The notes under the pieces were generated by a model, which saw nothing but the letters and a program-made list of their open reading frames with translations, was not told the DNA's origin and searched no databases. This document shows positions 33,028-43,610 of a DNA stretch of 64,000 nucleotides, piece after piece (within the stretch, counting starts at the first letter, position 1; each line of letters opens with the position of its first letter). The position numbers were made by a program, and so were the translations under genes. Source of the stretch: Aspergillus flavus (lineage: Eukaryota > Ascomycota > Eurotiomycetes > Eurotiales > Aspergillaceae); the NCBI RefSeq assembly GCF_009017415.1, contig NC_092410.1, positions 310,001 through 374,000 on the forward strand, read 5' to 3'.

Positions 33028-33991
33028 AGTTTGCTGTTTTTTATCTTTTCTGTTTGTAATGGTAGATGCAACTATTAGAGATAAAACAATTCACATCTCG
33101 TACTCACCGAAGCAGTTAGCTCACGCTGTAGTGAAAAGAAGCCCTGAGACAGGTAGCCAAGCAACGTAATTTCAGCATTGTCGCTAGCTTGCTCTAACAC
33201 TTGGACGCTCATTTCATGAAACAGTCCTACATCTGTTGCCATATAATTACGCCCTTGCTATGGACATATCGAAAGTGGGAAGTGCTCTTGTAAAGTGAAG
33301 ACAAGACTAAGAGCCAAGTATGCTAGAGTTGATGACGACTGAGCCACGCGATAAGCAACATGTAGTTTCGGGCACCGTGAACCAAACTCGTAAAGAGGAA
33401 AAGTAGGTATCGGAACTAGAACCTGCTTTACGGAAAGGGAAAGACACATTCCTGGACTCGCTGCCGGAATGCAGAAAAAGTATGTGTTTATGTTCTCTTT
33501 TGGATAGATCTCCTGGTTCTATCGTAGCCTTGTCAGCTTTGTCAGCCTGTCCCTAACTTCAAATAGTTCATATTCAACACTGTACATTACATGTGTATTC
33601 CTGGAGATATCGTTACGCTGCGAGTGGATTGTTTATTCCCCAGATCTACCGTTTACATGTAGCATGTAGGAGGTCTCCATATCATATCTCCCAAGCTGTA
33701 GATAAACCACCAATATTGCCATTATTAGTGGCGCAGTAACGACTTTATAAGGGCACATCTCAAGGAAGAAGTTGAATGTAGTGAGCAAATGATCTGTGTG
33801 TACAATCAAGATGAGGAGTGTCTATGGTCGGAAGAGATGGAACCAGCCACCATAAGATTGTGGGAGATGAACGCTGATTATGACTGCTAAGAAGCAAAAT
33901 CCTTGTATTCGTTGTCTGTTGTACACTCAATAACACCTCGGATACTGTGTTTCTTTCCAAGCTCGTTCCGTCCCAATTCCCCGTGACGTGC
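33028..33991. other. Intergenic region
   Basis: AT-rich stretch of about 960 bp without a supported gene or repeat. Confidence 0.45.
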
Positions 33992-34471
33992 TTAGGACAT
34001 TGGGAATGGGCCGCGATTTTCGCACCAAACACTGTCGATGACGGGAATAGAGATCTCAGATTCGTGTTCGCCGGGGGTCAGAAGAACCTGTCGATGGGTA
34101 CAACCGCGACCCCTGAATTTGATCAGGATATATTGTTTATAGCTCGTAACGGTCGGGCACTTACATGAAAACTCGGCAATATTCGGAAACGTAGACGGAT
34201 GTAACGTCTCTATAACATGGTTACCTTCCGCGTCCTTAGCTATCATAATCAGCCAGACTTACTCTGCGTGGACATCAAAACAAGTTTTTAGTGGGATATT
34301 ATCGACGTGAAAACTTGAATCAGCCGTCTGAAAGCCGACCTGCACAACAGAGAAGTTAGTAAGGATCGTTGCTCACGGTGATCGGTCGCATACAGTGGCT
34401 GTCCCTGCTGCGCTGCCTGTCGCCATGGCCAAGGCCAAACCCAGGAAAGCGATATGCTTGAGTCCGTACAT
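33992..34471 (-). CDS. Small secreted protein with four cysteines
   Basis: Four exons (34471-34394, 34339-34263, 34209-34165, 34112-33992) give 106 residues. All introns are 52-54 nt with GT-AG ends. MYGLKHIAFLGLALAMATGSAAG is a signal peptide. The mature chain has four Cys (in KTCFD, EYCRV, RGCTH and VWCEN) and ends ENRGPFPMS. It fits a small two-disulfide secreted protein, possibly an effector or cell-surface peptide. No homologue is recognised. Three of four exons are too short for frame-based calling, so this gene would be missed by ORF search. The consistent intron sizes and in-frame join support it. Confidence 0.65.
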
Positions 34472-34963
34472 TGTGGGTGAATGAGATTTGGCGAAATTCG
34501 AAATTCGTCAGAATTGGGTGGAAGTGTCAAGTGTCTCGATGACTGACAAGTGGTTTTAACTCGTCGCGTCTTTAAGGTGGCATCCCTTGCTAAAAATGGC
34601 CAGTTGTTGTTTTGGATGTTAGGGCATCCCTTGCGTTCGTGAAGGGCACACCAACCACATTCCAGTGCGCCACCTGCGCGGCGTATAACCGTCCCTTTCC
34701 TACAATTCATTGGAAAGATGCTTCGTGTTCTTCTGAAAGGGCTGAAGTACAAGCGTTTAATGATGTTGAGTTTCGACGTGGGTTTCTGCTGTTGTCATCA
34801 TAGCTGGTTTGTAGTTTTTATGAGTACCTCGCTGTTATTAGAGAGTTTAGGTAGGGATATTGTCCCCCTTGAAGCTTATTAACAGGTACCTGATTGAAGA
34901 CGGACACGGTAGAAGGACCATGTTTTGATGACAAATAAAAACCCTTTGGTTACTACTATGTAT
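34472..34963. other. Intergenic spacer
   Basis: No gene is supported here. It includes the promoter of the small secreted protein gene. Confidence 0.4.
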
Positions 34964-35449
34964 TCATCCCTCTTGAAATAGCTCCGTCTCCATATCGATG
35001 GGGAAAACGAGGCCCAACTGTTGCTCAATACCAGTAACCATATTCTGCATGTGCCTGTACCGCTCCGAAACCTCAATCTTCTCCAAGGTCATTTGGTGGT
35101 TGCTATCTAGATGAGAGCCGTTGAGTCGTGTAATTGTGTCCTCGGCTTGCGAAGCATCTAAGTATCGTATAATGGCAGACCTTTGAAGACATAAGCCTAC
35201 TATGCTCTATCTTATTTTAAATATAACATACCCGATGGTTCTCTGCTGTGAATCCACTGGCATGTACACCTTTCTGGTGTCTGTCGGTCCAGGACTGTCT
35301 AATTTCCTGAGGAGAAATCTGATAAGGGTAGGCCGGTGGGCTTTGTCAACTACCGGCAAACCATCCAGTACAATCAGAGTACCTAGCTCTGGTAGAGGTT
35401 GGCCTTTGTAGTCTGCCATCAGGGTCTGTGTTGAGGGAATAGTTGACAT
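34964..35449 (-). CDS. Stand-alone RRM resembling the eIF3b N-terminal domain
   Basis: Exons 35449-35232 and 35180-34964 (intron 35181-35231) give 144 residues. The sequence TLIVLDGLPVVDKAHRPTLI, then KVYMPVDSQQRTIG and AIIRYLDASQAEDTITRLNG follow the order of the RRM near the N-terminus of translation factor eIF3b: RNP2-like strand, VYMPVD turn, then RNP1-like strand joined across the intron. Full eIF3b continues for some 600 residues with a WD40 propeller; this protein stops after an EIEVSERY-like helix and a short acidic tail. It may be a truncated paralogue or a domain duplicate acting as RNA- or eIF3-binding decoy. No complete eIF3b is present in the window. Confidence 0.65.
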
Positions 35450-36877
35450 TAAGTTGTGGAGAAGCGCATCTCATATTCCAAGGCAGCATGCGAACGTAAG
35501 CTGACGCTATTGGCCCATGGAGGTGGGGTAATGACTGAGTTACTGATTCGACACACATACAAGAGTTAGCCTTATTTACTAGTCGAGACTCGAGAAATGA
35601 ATGCAGGGCAAATAGGCAAAAGCGTGCTGTGGGCGGTGATATCCATATCAAGAAAGTAAAGTTGAAGATCTATAACTCCTTAATCACTCTTGACTAAAAT
35701 GCCAATGACATCAAGGTCGCGCCATGACTACCATATCCCGAACATAATTTGCAGATTATCGACCGTAAGATACTCTATTGTCTATCCTTTGCTATCCACT
35801 CTGTTATGACCTAGACGGAATGGTAGTTGAGCCTCTTGAAAATGTCCATCTCCATCTAGTAGAAATAGGCGACCGTGGTATTGCCTTCCTTTGAACCCCC
35901 ATTACAGTAGTCAGAGTCGTCAATAGTACCCAAGAGCTAGACGGCTTTTCCGGGCCTGTGAGTAACACTCTGTTGGAATTGCGTTTCGCCGTGCTGATAG
36001 GAAATAAGACTCATAATCTAAGCGAAGGACTACCAGGCGATGTTATGGGTCATTTCCAACGCCAAGGACATAGTCTAGACCAGCACCGTTTGTCGGCAAT
36101 TAGAAAGAATGAGAGGTACCGGCCGTTTAATTAGTAAGTCTTGACCCTTGGAGCCTATTGTGTTTCTGCATCTTGGCCCCCTTTATTTTCACTTATTGGC
36201 CATCCTTTGCTCTCTCTGTACGTCTTTCTGCAAGCTGTTGAAGTCGACATGATAACCCCCCGTACTGTGTCCTGAGAGTACTGAGGATAGTATGCTTTCA
36301 ATACGAGAAATAGGCTTTAATCAGCCTTGTGACGTTTTTACTTTCTGGGCAGCGAATAAGCAACACTAAGCAATGAACAGGAGAGTTTGCGTAGAATATT
36401 GCCATCTATCAGAGGCGCGGCATTGTCGCTCGGCAGTTTTAGCGCCAAAACAAATCGGCCTCGGTGCAAGCCAGCTCACATCGGTATATTTTCACGCCGA
36501 ACTGAGTCAGTTGGAACAATCCGCATCTTAATAATCCAGACGGAGATAGGAGTTGGGTTCTAGCCGGCAATGGTCTTTTTCCCCAACTACCGTGGGGCCG
36601 TTATCTCCACCCCATGGGCGACATCGAATGGCTCGTTAAGACGGCGCTATCCTTAAGTAATAATAAGTATGTTCACTCGGGAAATGATCACGGGGACCCC
36701 GCGTTTTCCCCGTGTGGATCGACCTTTCTGGCTGTCGCAGAAAGAGTAGGATGGGTCCGCGTCATTGCGTTAGGGCCCACACCTTCAAAACCCCTATAGC
36801 TTGGTCAATGCCCCTTGACATCCTCCTTTCCTGTACTCCAGTTGCTGTTTCTGGAGAATACATTCTATACAGCTATC
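35450..36877. other. 1.4-kb divergent intergenic region
   Basis: No gene is supported. It separates the RRM gene from the DHA1 transporter. Short frames show no domain. Confidence 0.45.
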
Positions 36878-38578
36878 ATGTCGTCAATGGAGAAGACAAC
36901 GTCTCAAGGGCACACGCCTGGGAAGGCATCGTCAGAGTTCTTCGAGAAGTCGGAGGCAAACATTCAAAGTGTCGATGCGACCAGTCTACTGTCCGATCAG
37001 CATCGTGATTATCTGCTGCAACGACATGGCACCTTAGATCTGGATCCCATCCCTAGTATGGATCCGGCAGATCCATACAATTGGCCTTTATGGAAGGTGT
37101 GTTACTGTTGTCCCCTGCCGTTCTCTTATCGCTATTCCCAGTGCTAACCTACGTGAGCGAATAGAAAGTTACGAATCTGGGCTTGGTGGCCTTCCATGCC
37201 TGCATGGGAACTTTTACAGCCGCTGCGATCATTCCCGCCTATGAAGCAATTTCCGAGGACCTCGGCGTCACTCTACAGAGAGTCAGCTATCTGACATCGC
37301 TTCAGATCGCCATTCTGGGAGGTGCCCCGTTATTCTGGAAACCGCTTTCGCATCGCTTCGGACGGCGCCCGATTTTCCTCTTGTCCCTCATCCTTAGCTG
37401 TGTTTGTAATATCGGCTGCGCAAAGAGCCCAGATTATGCTTCGATGGCAGCTTGCCGAGCCCTGGTATCATTCTTCCTCTGCCCAGCGATGGCCATCGGA
37501 AGCGCTGTGGTCACAGAGACCTTCTTCCGACGGGAGCGAGCGCGATACATGGGAATCTGGACTGTGATGGTGACATTGGGTGTACCTGTCGGCCCATTTA
37601 TCTTCGGATTTGTTGCCCAACGCGTGGGATATCGATGGATTTACTGGGTTCTGGCAATCGTGAGTCATGGGTCACTATAACGCTTCGTATCACTAATACT
37701 TGTAATCAATTCAGACAAACGCCTGCCAGTTCTTCCTATACATCTTCTTCGGCCCAGAAACCCGGTACATCGGCACCGAAGTACAATCCGGTGGCTCACC
37801 TTTCAAACGAGAGTATCTCTCCTTCGGACGAATCGATCCAACGCCATTCCGGTTTTCTGAATTCGTTCACCCCCTCAGCCTATTCACTAACATCCCCGTG
37901 CTCCTTGCATCAGTAGCCTACGCCATGGTCTTCCTCTTCGCCTCCGTCCTGAACTCAGTGGAAGTGCCACAACTCTTACAGAGCAAGTTCGGACTCAACG
38001 CGGAGCAACTCGGCCTTCAATTCCTCGGCCTGATTATCGGCTCCCTACTCGGCGAACAACTCGGCGGCTTCATGTCCGACATGTGGATGAACGCCCGCGC
38101 CCGTCGTATCGGACACAAGCCCGCACCCGAATATCGCCTCTGGCTGAGCTACATTGGTTACCTGCTCACGATCGCCGGAAGTGTCGTGTTCCTAGTCTGC
38201 ACCGAACAGGCTACGGAGGGTACATGGACCGTGGTTCCAGTGGTGGGCACAGGTATCGCGGCGTTTGGCAACCAGGTTATCACGACTGTACTCACTACTT
38301 ATGCGGTGGATACATATCCTCAGGATGCGGGGAGTATCGGAGTATTCATTAACTTCGTGCGATCGACTTGGGGATTCATTGGACCTTTCTGGTATGTGAA
38401 TGTTGGCTGCGTGTATAAGTCATTGGCTAATAATGTTAGGTTCCCGGATATGTTTGAGACCGTTGGTATTGCTAAGAGCTCCGGGGTGGTTGCGGCTTTG
38501 GTTATGGGTGTGAGCTTTCTTCCGACTGTGTATCTGCAGTGGCAGGGTAAGAGGTGGCATGCTGTAGCTGAGCAGTGA
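36878..38578 (+). CDS. MFS transporter, DHA1 drug:H+ antiporter type
   Basis: Exons 36878-37096, 37165-37659, 37715-38391 and 38440-38578 give 509 residues. The N-terminal DPYNWPLWKK motif marks the start of membrane segment 1 in DHA1 exporters. FGRRPIFLLSL (loop 2-3), the long central loop after GPETRYIG and IDPTPFRFSEFVHPL are typical. The last 48-nt intron restores GPFWFPDMFETVG; without it an odd insertion appears. Members export drugs or metabolites across the plasma membrane with proton exchange. No biosynthetic core gene is adjacent. Confidence 0.85.
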
Positions 38579-38821
38579 TGTCTGCTTTACAGGAAGATGA
38601 ATCGATGTACATAATTAGCTTGCGAGCCTCTTAACCTAAGTTAAATCTATACAAGTTTTGAAATTTCACTCGAGTCCCTACACCTAGCGGAAGTTTCTTC
38701 TTTAATTTATAATGTAAATTAAAAAATTATTAATTTCTAGTATAATAATTTATATAAGATAAAAAGCTAAGCTTTAAAATTATATGATATCTGTTAGATA
38801 TATATATATATATATCTTATA

Positions 38822-38892
38822 TTCTTATTAGCTCAATGGTAGAGCAGAATACTTCTAATATTTTGATCCAAGTTCGAGTCTTGGATAAGAAT
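38822..38892 (+). pseudogene. Mitochondrial tRNA-Arg (TCT) copy in NUMT
   Basis: Acceptor TTCTTAT pairs with ATAAGAA; the anticodon loop CTTCTAA gives TCT. A compact 71-nt fold with mitochondrial base composition. Unlikely to be expressed in the nucleus. Confidence 0.7.
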
Positions 38893-38906
38893 AATAATTC
38901 TTATTA

Positions 38907-38977
38907 GCCCTTATAGCTCAACGGTAGAGCGGAATACTGTTAATATTTTGATAGATGTTCGATTCATCTTAAGGGCT
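38907..38977 (+). pseudogene. Mitochondrial tRNA-Asn (GTT) copy in NUMT
   Basis: Acceptor GCCCTTA pairs with TAAGGGC; the anticodon loop CTGTTAA gives GTT. Located 14 nt after the tRNA-Arg copy. Confidence 0.7.
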
Positions 38978-39064
38978 TAAATATACATAACGCAAAACCT
39001 TAAAATCTTAAAAAGTCTAAATAAATCTAAGAAATTATTTAATTCAATAATAATGAATATAAGT

Positions 39065-39136
39065 ATGCCACAATTAGTTCCATTCTTTTTTGTAAATCAA
39101 GTAGTATTTGCTTTTGTTGTATTAACAGTTTTAGAA
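39065..39136 (+). pseudogene. atp8 remnant in NUMT
   Basis: The reading frame MPQLVPFFFVNQVVFAFVVL is the conserved N-terminus of fungal mitochondrial ATP synthase subunit 8. Homology stops after about 24 codons at the insertion edge, so the gene copy is truncated. Confidence 0.75.
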
Positions 39137-39193
39137 AGCAACTCCCCCATCATATACAGGCAAAGTATAAACTGTAACTCCTCAGATCTATAC

Positions 39194-41611
39194 CTAAACA
39201 AGAGAGACAGGCTGAAAGGTCTGACCGCCAGAAATCGATTCTCCATCCATAATCCCATGAACATACGTTTCCCCGACCAAACTTCGTCTCTCTGTCCTCG
39301 AAGAATCATCGCTCGAGGGCTTTCTCAAAACAAACGGCATTCGTGCCCCAGCAATCACCCATACCTCATCCCCAGGCTGCACAGACCAGGGACCAAGCCC
39401 GAGGTACCCCCGTTTAGTTCGATAAAGCAATCGTCCTCGATAGAAATGGACAAACGTCTGGTCAAAATCACGGTCATCGATTCTGACCCTTCCACGAGGT
39501 TTTCCCACTTCATCCTTTTCTCCGTATTGTTGAACCTCCTCCCACGTCGGTAATGTGTTGTTATCATCGGTTTCGCGGATGAGATTGAGATTAGTGATGG
39601 TGTCTTTATCCGATTTATGCGTGAGACTCCAGAGAGCCTTTTGTATAAAAAAGCGAAAGGAGGATCTGGCATCTTGGACCGGGTTGTCTGAGGTTGATGA
39701 TAGCTTGTTCGTCATCAAGGTACGCCAAAGTGCCTCAACACGGTTATCCCCAGTAGGGAGGTAAGTTTTGTCCAAGGATGAGGTCAGTTCTAGCCAGTTT
39801 GGCGGACGGAAGGATGTAGCTGTTGATGTGCCGATTTGAGGTTCCACACTAACTATCTCGTCGTGGAAGATACCGTTCAGTCGCAGGGTATGAGCGTCGT
39901 CGTCGGGAAGAATCACAGCTGGAGCATCTGGGCTAACACCTGCTCGGAAGCGTGGTGACCACAGACGTGTGGTTATAAGAGGAGCAGTGAAATTGGGGAT
40001 CCACGATGGCAATTCCTGACCATTGAAAATACGAGAGACATCTGGACTCTCCTGTACGAAGGACAAGCCTTCAAGACACTCGAAAACCTCACACTCCCCC
40101 GTGTGCCACGTCTGCAGCGGCTCATCGGGGGCTCCCTGCATGAATATTTTGGCAAATTGGATGAATACTTCAGATGTAGACTTGGAGTAATCGGCAACTA
40201 TCCTCTTTTTAGGGTCATCTGACAACCGGGATATACCTATTAAAGCGAAGACTTTGTCTCTCGGGTCAGTCGCTCGAAAAGACCAAACCTTACTAGCCAG
40301 CAGCGAAAGACTCAATTTGTGCTCCCATGTAGAGACCAGCGTGATGCCATTCTTCTTCACATACTCATCCATCACCCGTCTTTCAAAGACTTGTTTGGAT
40401 GTCCGGAGTCGAATATCAGTCAAGGTACTCAATTCACTCCCTCCAATTCCCTTCCACCGGGCCAACTCAAGGGCTTGGGCCAGAGACCGGCTGGTAACAT
40501 GAGAAGTGAAATTAGGATTGTGAAACAGACTAAATAACTTGTGGTATTCAAACTCTACGCGACCGCAGAAAATCCGAATCTGCTTGGCCAACGCGATCTC
40601 TTGAATGATCCACACACGCTGAAACCAGGTTCGGCGGAACAAATTCACAACGGCTTGGTATTTTAAGGCAGCCTCATTAGATCCTTGTTTTGCGACGCGC
40701 GTCTCCGGGTCCTCCATAACATGATTGTTCAGCACATCGTTGTACCACATGTCCATACCTTCCTGAGATGGAAGATGTGTGGCTTCGGCGGCGCGCATAG
40801 TGCTCTCATCATCCACACCCAGCCAGACAAATACACCCGATGATTTCGTGTAGATCATGGACATGATGGCTACTTGCGCGTTACGCTCCGCGATATCATC
40901 TTGATTAATACATATCGCATCAATCCAAAACTGTTGACTATCCATCGGAGAGAGTGGCCGTGGCTTACTCCCAACTATGTGGTGGATATCAGATCGCTCC
41001 AAGTATTCAATAACCTCTGCATATTTTCGACGCTTACGCATCTTCGCACAGTCAAGAGGTGTCCGCCTGGAGGAGTCCCGTCGCTGCACATCCGAACCAG
41101 CCTCTACAAGTATCTTGACGACTTCAAAATACCCATTCTCAGCGGCGTAATGTAGAGCCGTTTCTCCAAACATGTCTTGCGCCGCCAGGTCCGCGCCTCG
41201 GGCCATCCAAAAGTACACATCATTCACGCTGCCAGCTTCGGCTGCCTCGATTAGACGGGTTTTGTTATATGGCTTGGTACGCCGATCCACGTTTAATTCC
41301 TCGGTCTTCAGACGCTGCAGAAACTCGAATAAATTCCTAGTCAAGAAGGATATTTGTCCGTTGATGGCAACCGGGAACTTGTTTTTTGGGCCATAATCCT
41401 TGGACCTCTCCAGCTCTGGTGGAAATGGTGATCCCCAAGTATATGATAAAGCCTGGAAGCGTGGGTTGTCGTTGAGGTCGACAATTTGTATAGATAGTGG
41501 GATAAGGGGTACCCCAAACACGGTAATTTCGGACTCGCCATGGAGTAGTGTGACTACTCGGATCGATGTCGGAGTAGGAAGTGACTCATATTCAAATGTT
41601 CGAACCTTCAT
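39194..41611 (-). CDS. HET-domain protein with ankyrin repeats inserted in the HET domain
   Basis: Single exon, 805 residues from the ATG at 41611; the longer frame to 41665 opens only with TTG. The HET signature starts at FQALSYTWG (52-60). A block with ETALHYAAENGYFEVVKILV and RTPLDCAK (about 118-205), typical of two to three ankyrin repeats, interrupts it. The domain then resumes at FWIDAICINQ (228-237) and VFVWLG. The FRRTWFQRVWIIQE and ATDPRDKVFALIG blocks follow, completing the family pattern. HET proteins trigger programmed cell death when unlike strains fuse. The C-terminal 300 residues resemble the usual HET tail. The gene's 3' end abuts the NUMT. Confidence 0.88.
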   Translation of the reverse strand: MKVRTFEYESLPTPTSIRVVTLLHGESEITVFGVPLIPLSIQIVDLNDNPRFQALSYTWGSPFPPELERSKDYGPKNKFPVAINGQISFLTRNLFEFLQRLKTEELNVDRRTKPYNKTRLIEAAEAGSVNDVYFWMARGADLAAQDMFGETALHYAAENGYFEVVKILVEAGSDVQRRDSSRRTPLDCAKMRKRRKYAEVIEYLERSDIHHIVGSKPRPLSPMDSQQFWIDAICINQDDIAERNAQVAIMSMIYTKSSGVFVWLGVDDESTMRAAEATHLPSQEGMDMWYNDVLNNHVMEDPETRVAKQGSNEAALKYQAVVNLFRRTWFQRVWIIQEIALAKQIRIFCGRVEFEYHKLFSLFHNPNFTSHVTSRSLAQALELARWKGIGGSELSTLTDIRLRTSKQVFERRVMDEYVKKNGITLVSTWEHKLSLSLLASKVWSFRATDPRDKVFALIGISRLSDDPKKRIVADYSKSTSEVFIQFAKIFMQGAPDEPLQTWHTGECEVFECLEGLSFVQESPDVSRIFNGQELPSWIPNFTAPLITTRLWSPRFRAGVSPDAPAVILPDDDAHTLRLNGIFHDEIVSVEPQIGTSTATSFRPPNWLELTSSLDKTYLPTGDNRVEALWRTLMTNKLSSTSDNPVQDARSSFRFFIQKALWSLTHKSDKDTITNLNLIRETDDNNTLPTWEEVQQYGEKDEVGKPRGRVRIDDRDFDQTFVHFYRGRLLYRTKRGYLGLGPWSVQPGDEVWVIAGARMPFVLRKPSSDDSSRTERRSLVGETYVHGIMDGESISGGQTFQPVSLV

Positions 41612-42554
41612 GCTGTGTATATTGGATCTTGGGCATTTGAAGTTGGGATGTGTGAACCAGAACAACCCGCTGTATTTTGGCTTGATTGTCTTATCCAGCC
41701 ACTAAGCTTTATCTAGTATGGCCTAAGGCACAGCCTACTTTACAGCCACGTCCTAGTCCATTAGATGGGAAAATCAGACGTTTTACCTCCATTCATGACT
41801 TAAGGAGAATTTGCACATCCAATTAGATGTTGAAACTGAGGCACTATCTCCACTAATTGCAAGAGAGGCCCCCCACAATGAGGGGCCAAATAGTCACACC
41901 ATCTTTCTACGGCACTCATACCTGCCCCATATGTATTTACCAGATGCCTTAATACAAATGGATTTCCTCCCTAAAGGTCAGGGCACGATGATCTCGCCCG
42001 AGTAGTCAGTCTTATCCACAGCCACAAGCTTTCAGCCCGCATTACCTGGATGGACGTTAAGTGAGTTGATATTGGCTAGAACCACAACCACGTAGGGAAG
42101 GAGGTGCGTTATTTTATCGTGAAGTACTAAGATTATAATCTCGCCGTTGGAGTACTGTGTAACTGCAATGTTAAGTGGTTAGAGTAAGATCCTCTAAATC
42201 AATATCTAGCTGATCAAAGGATTAGAAAATTATATTGGCCTCGTCAATGAATACATACCAGCTATGGTCTTGTTTTGATGATCAAGGGTTGACATATGAT
42301 GGTCGGCGTATGTACTAGGGCTATTAGAAACCGTTGTTATTCATATTTCAACTCATTTGAGACCGATCCGTATGTCATTACTCAATTCGAGAATGAATAT
42401 ATAAAAAAAGGACTCTACTCGTATGTACGTGTCACTGATGATAGAGGAACATGCACTTTTCATTATCAACATAACAGTCTTCATCTGGGAAGACCTTTCA
42501 AGGCTGGCAGAAGTCTCCTTCTCAAAGCCAGAACTATATACACGAAGATTTCCA
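41612..42554. other. Intergenic spacer
   Basis: No gene is supported. AT-rich, between two minus-strand genes. Confidence 0.45.
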
Positions 42555-43610
42555 CTATGAACATTCGCTAATATAAATAAAGTACCACCGATGAGCATCG
42601 ATGCTAGTTCCGTCGGTTCCATCATTACCGCCCGTAGCATCGATTCCCGTAACCTCAGTCACATCAGTGGTGGTCACCGTTGCCTCGTCGGCGCTGCTGA
42701 TATAGTACTCTGGGCTGAAGTGGTGATACCCGAGCAGCGTGGGTGGCAGTTTAGGCACAATATCATTAGTGTGCGTAACGCGATAGTTGCCACCCTTGTT
42801 TTGGTCCGTGATATATGTTGCCAATGCCTCGTTTCCAAGTCGAGGTTGACCGTAGTTGTACTATTTGGTCAGATTTGGCGCACCGTCACTTACAAAATGA
42901 GGATAACTTACCAGCTCAACACTATGGCCGGAGTTCCGCAGAGCAGTCGCTGCGAGGGCTGCCAGCGCAGCGCCGTAACTATGTCCGGTCAAGACCAAGG
43001 AATAATCGGAATGATCCGACAAAGCTGATTCCACTTTGGAAGTGATGGTGTCGGCGATTTCACTCCATGCCTTCCAGAAGCCGCTGTGCACTTCGCACCC
43101 AGAACACAGATCGCTGGCATCCTCGAGACCAAAATTCAGGTTGGCGACCCAATTGGCCAAGTCAGCGCTACCCCGGAAGGACAGGACTAGGAGCTTGTTA
43201 GTCTCATCAGCGGCGAGGTACCCGGCGGGGTTGCCGTAGGATGACGATCTGAGTTGTCAGTAGTTGCCTATGAACTAGAATTGTATATTTGCGGTGACTT
43301 ACTCGTTGAATTCATCCAATGATTGGGTAGAGGCCGCTTCTACCAAAGGACAGTTGCCAACAGAGCATGTCAACTTGGTCCCCGTAGAGTTCAGGTTCTC
43401 ATCACAGTATGCGGCGGCGCTGTACTGTGCAAAGAGATCCAGGTTATTGAGAAGGGAAGAGCTGACATCTAAATCCGTCAGTCTGGCTCAAGCGAATGCT
43501 GTGTTACAAGTTGTAGAGAAAATAAACATACCTCTGCGCAGTGAAGCCGGGGCAGCCTGAGCCAGTAAAAATAGACCTGCAACGGTCCCCAATCGCGCGA
43601 GACTAAACAT
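42555..43610 (-). CDS. Secreted class 3 lipase / feruloyl esterase-like
   Basis: Exons 43610-43532, 43468-43303, 43248-42912 and 42860-42555 give 295 residues, as in Aspergillus lipase A. The signal peptide is MFSLARLGTVAGLFLLAQA. Visible features are LFAQYSAAAYCDEN, the oxyanion stretch VLSFRGSADLANW, the Cys pair DLCSGCEVHSGFWKAW, the nucleophile elbow GHSYG (usually GHSLG), YNYGQPRLGN, the catalytic Asp in HTNDIVP and His in DAHRWYF. It would hydrolyse glycerides or related esters outside the cell. An extra acidic Gly/Asp segment (GGNDGTDGTSID) precedes the last His. TATAAG lies about 60 bp upstream. Confidence 0.92.

Larger units (their letters stand above)
38700..39136 (+). other. Nuclear mitochondrial DNA insertion (NUMT)
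   Basis: A roughly 440-bp, very AT-rich block carries two mitochondrial-type tRNA sequences and the beginning of atp8. Both tRNA folds keep their acceptor and anticodon stems, suggesting recent transfer. The right junction, in about 39130-39140, passes directly into nuclear sequence next to the HET gene's 3' end. Left boundary is approximate, in a TA-rich patch. Confidence 0.8.

Noticed and set aside
38822..38977. Functional tRNA genes
   Set aside because: Both are mitochondrial tRNAs inside a nuclear insertion with a truncated atp8, so they are treated as copies.
41612..41665. Longer HET start
   Set aside because: The frame opens with TTG; the first ATG is at 41611.
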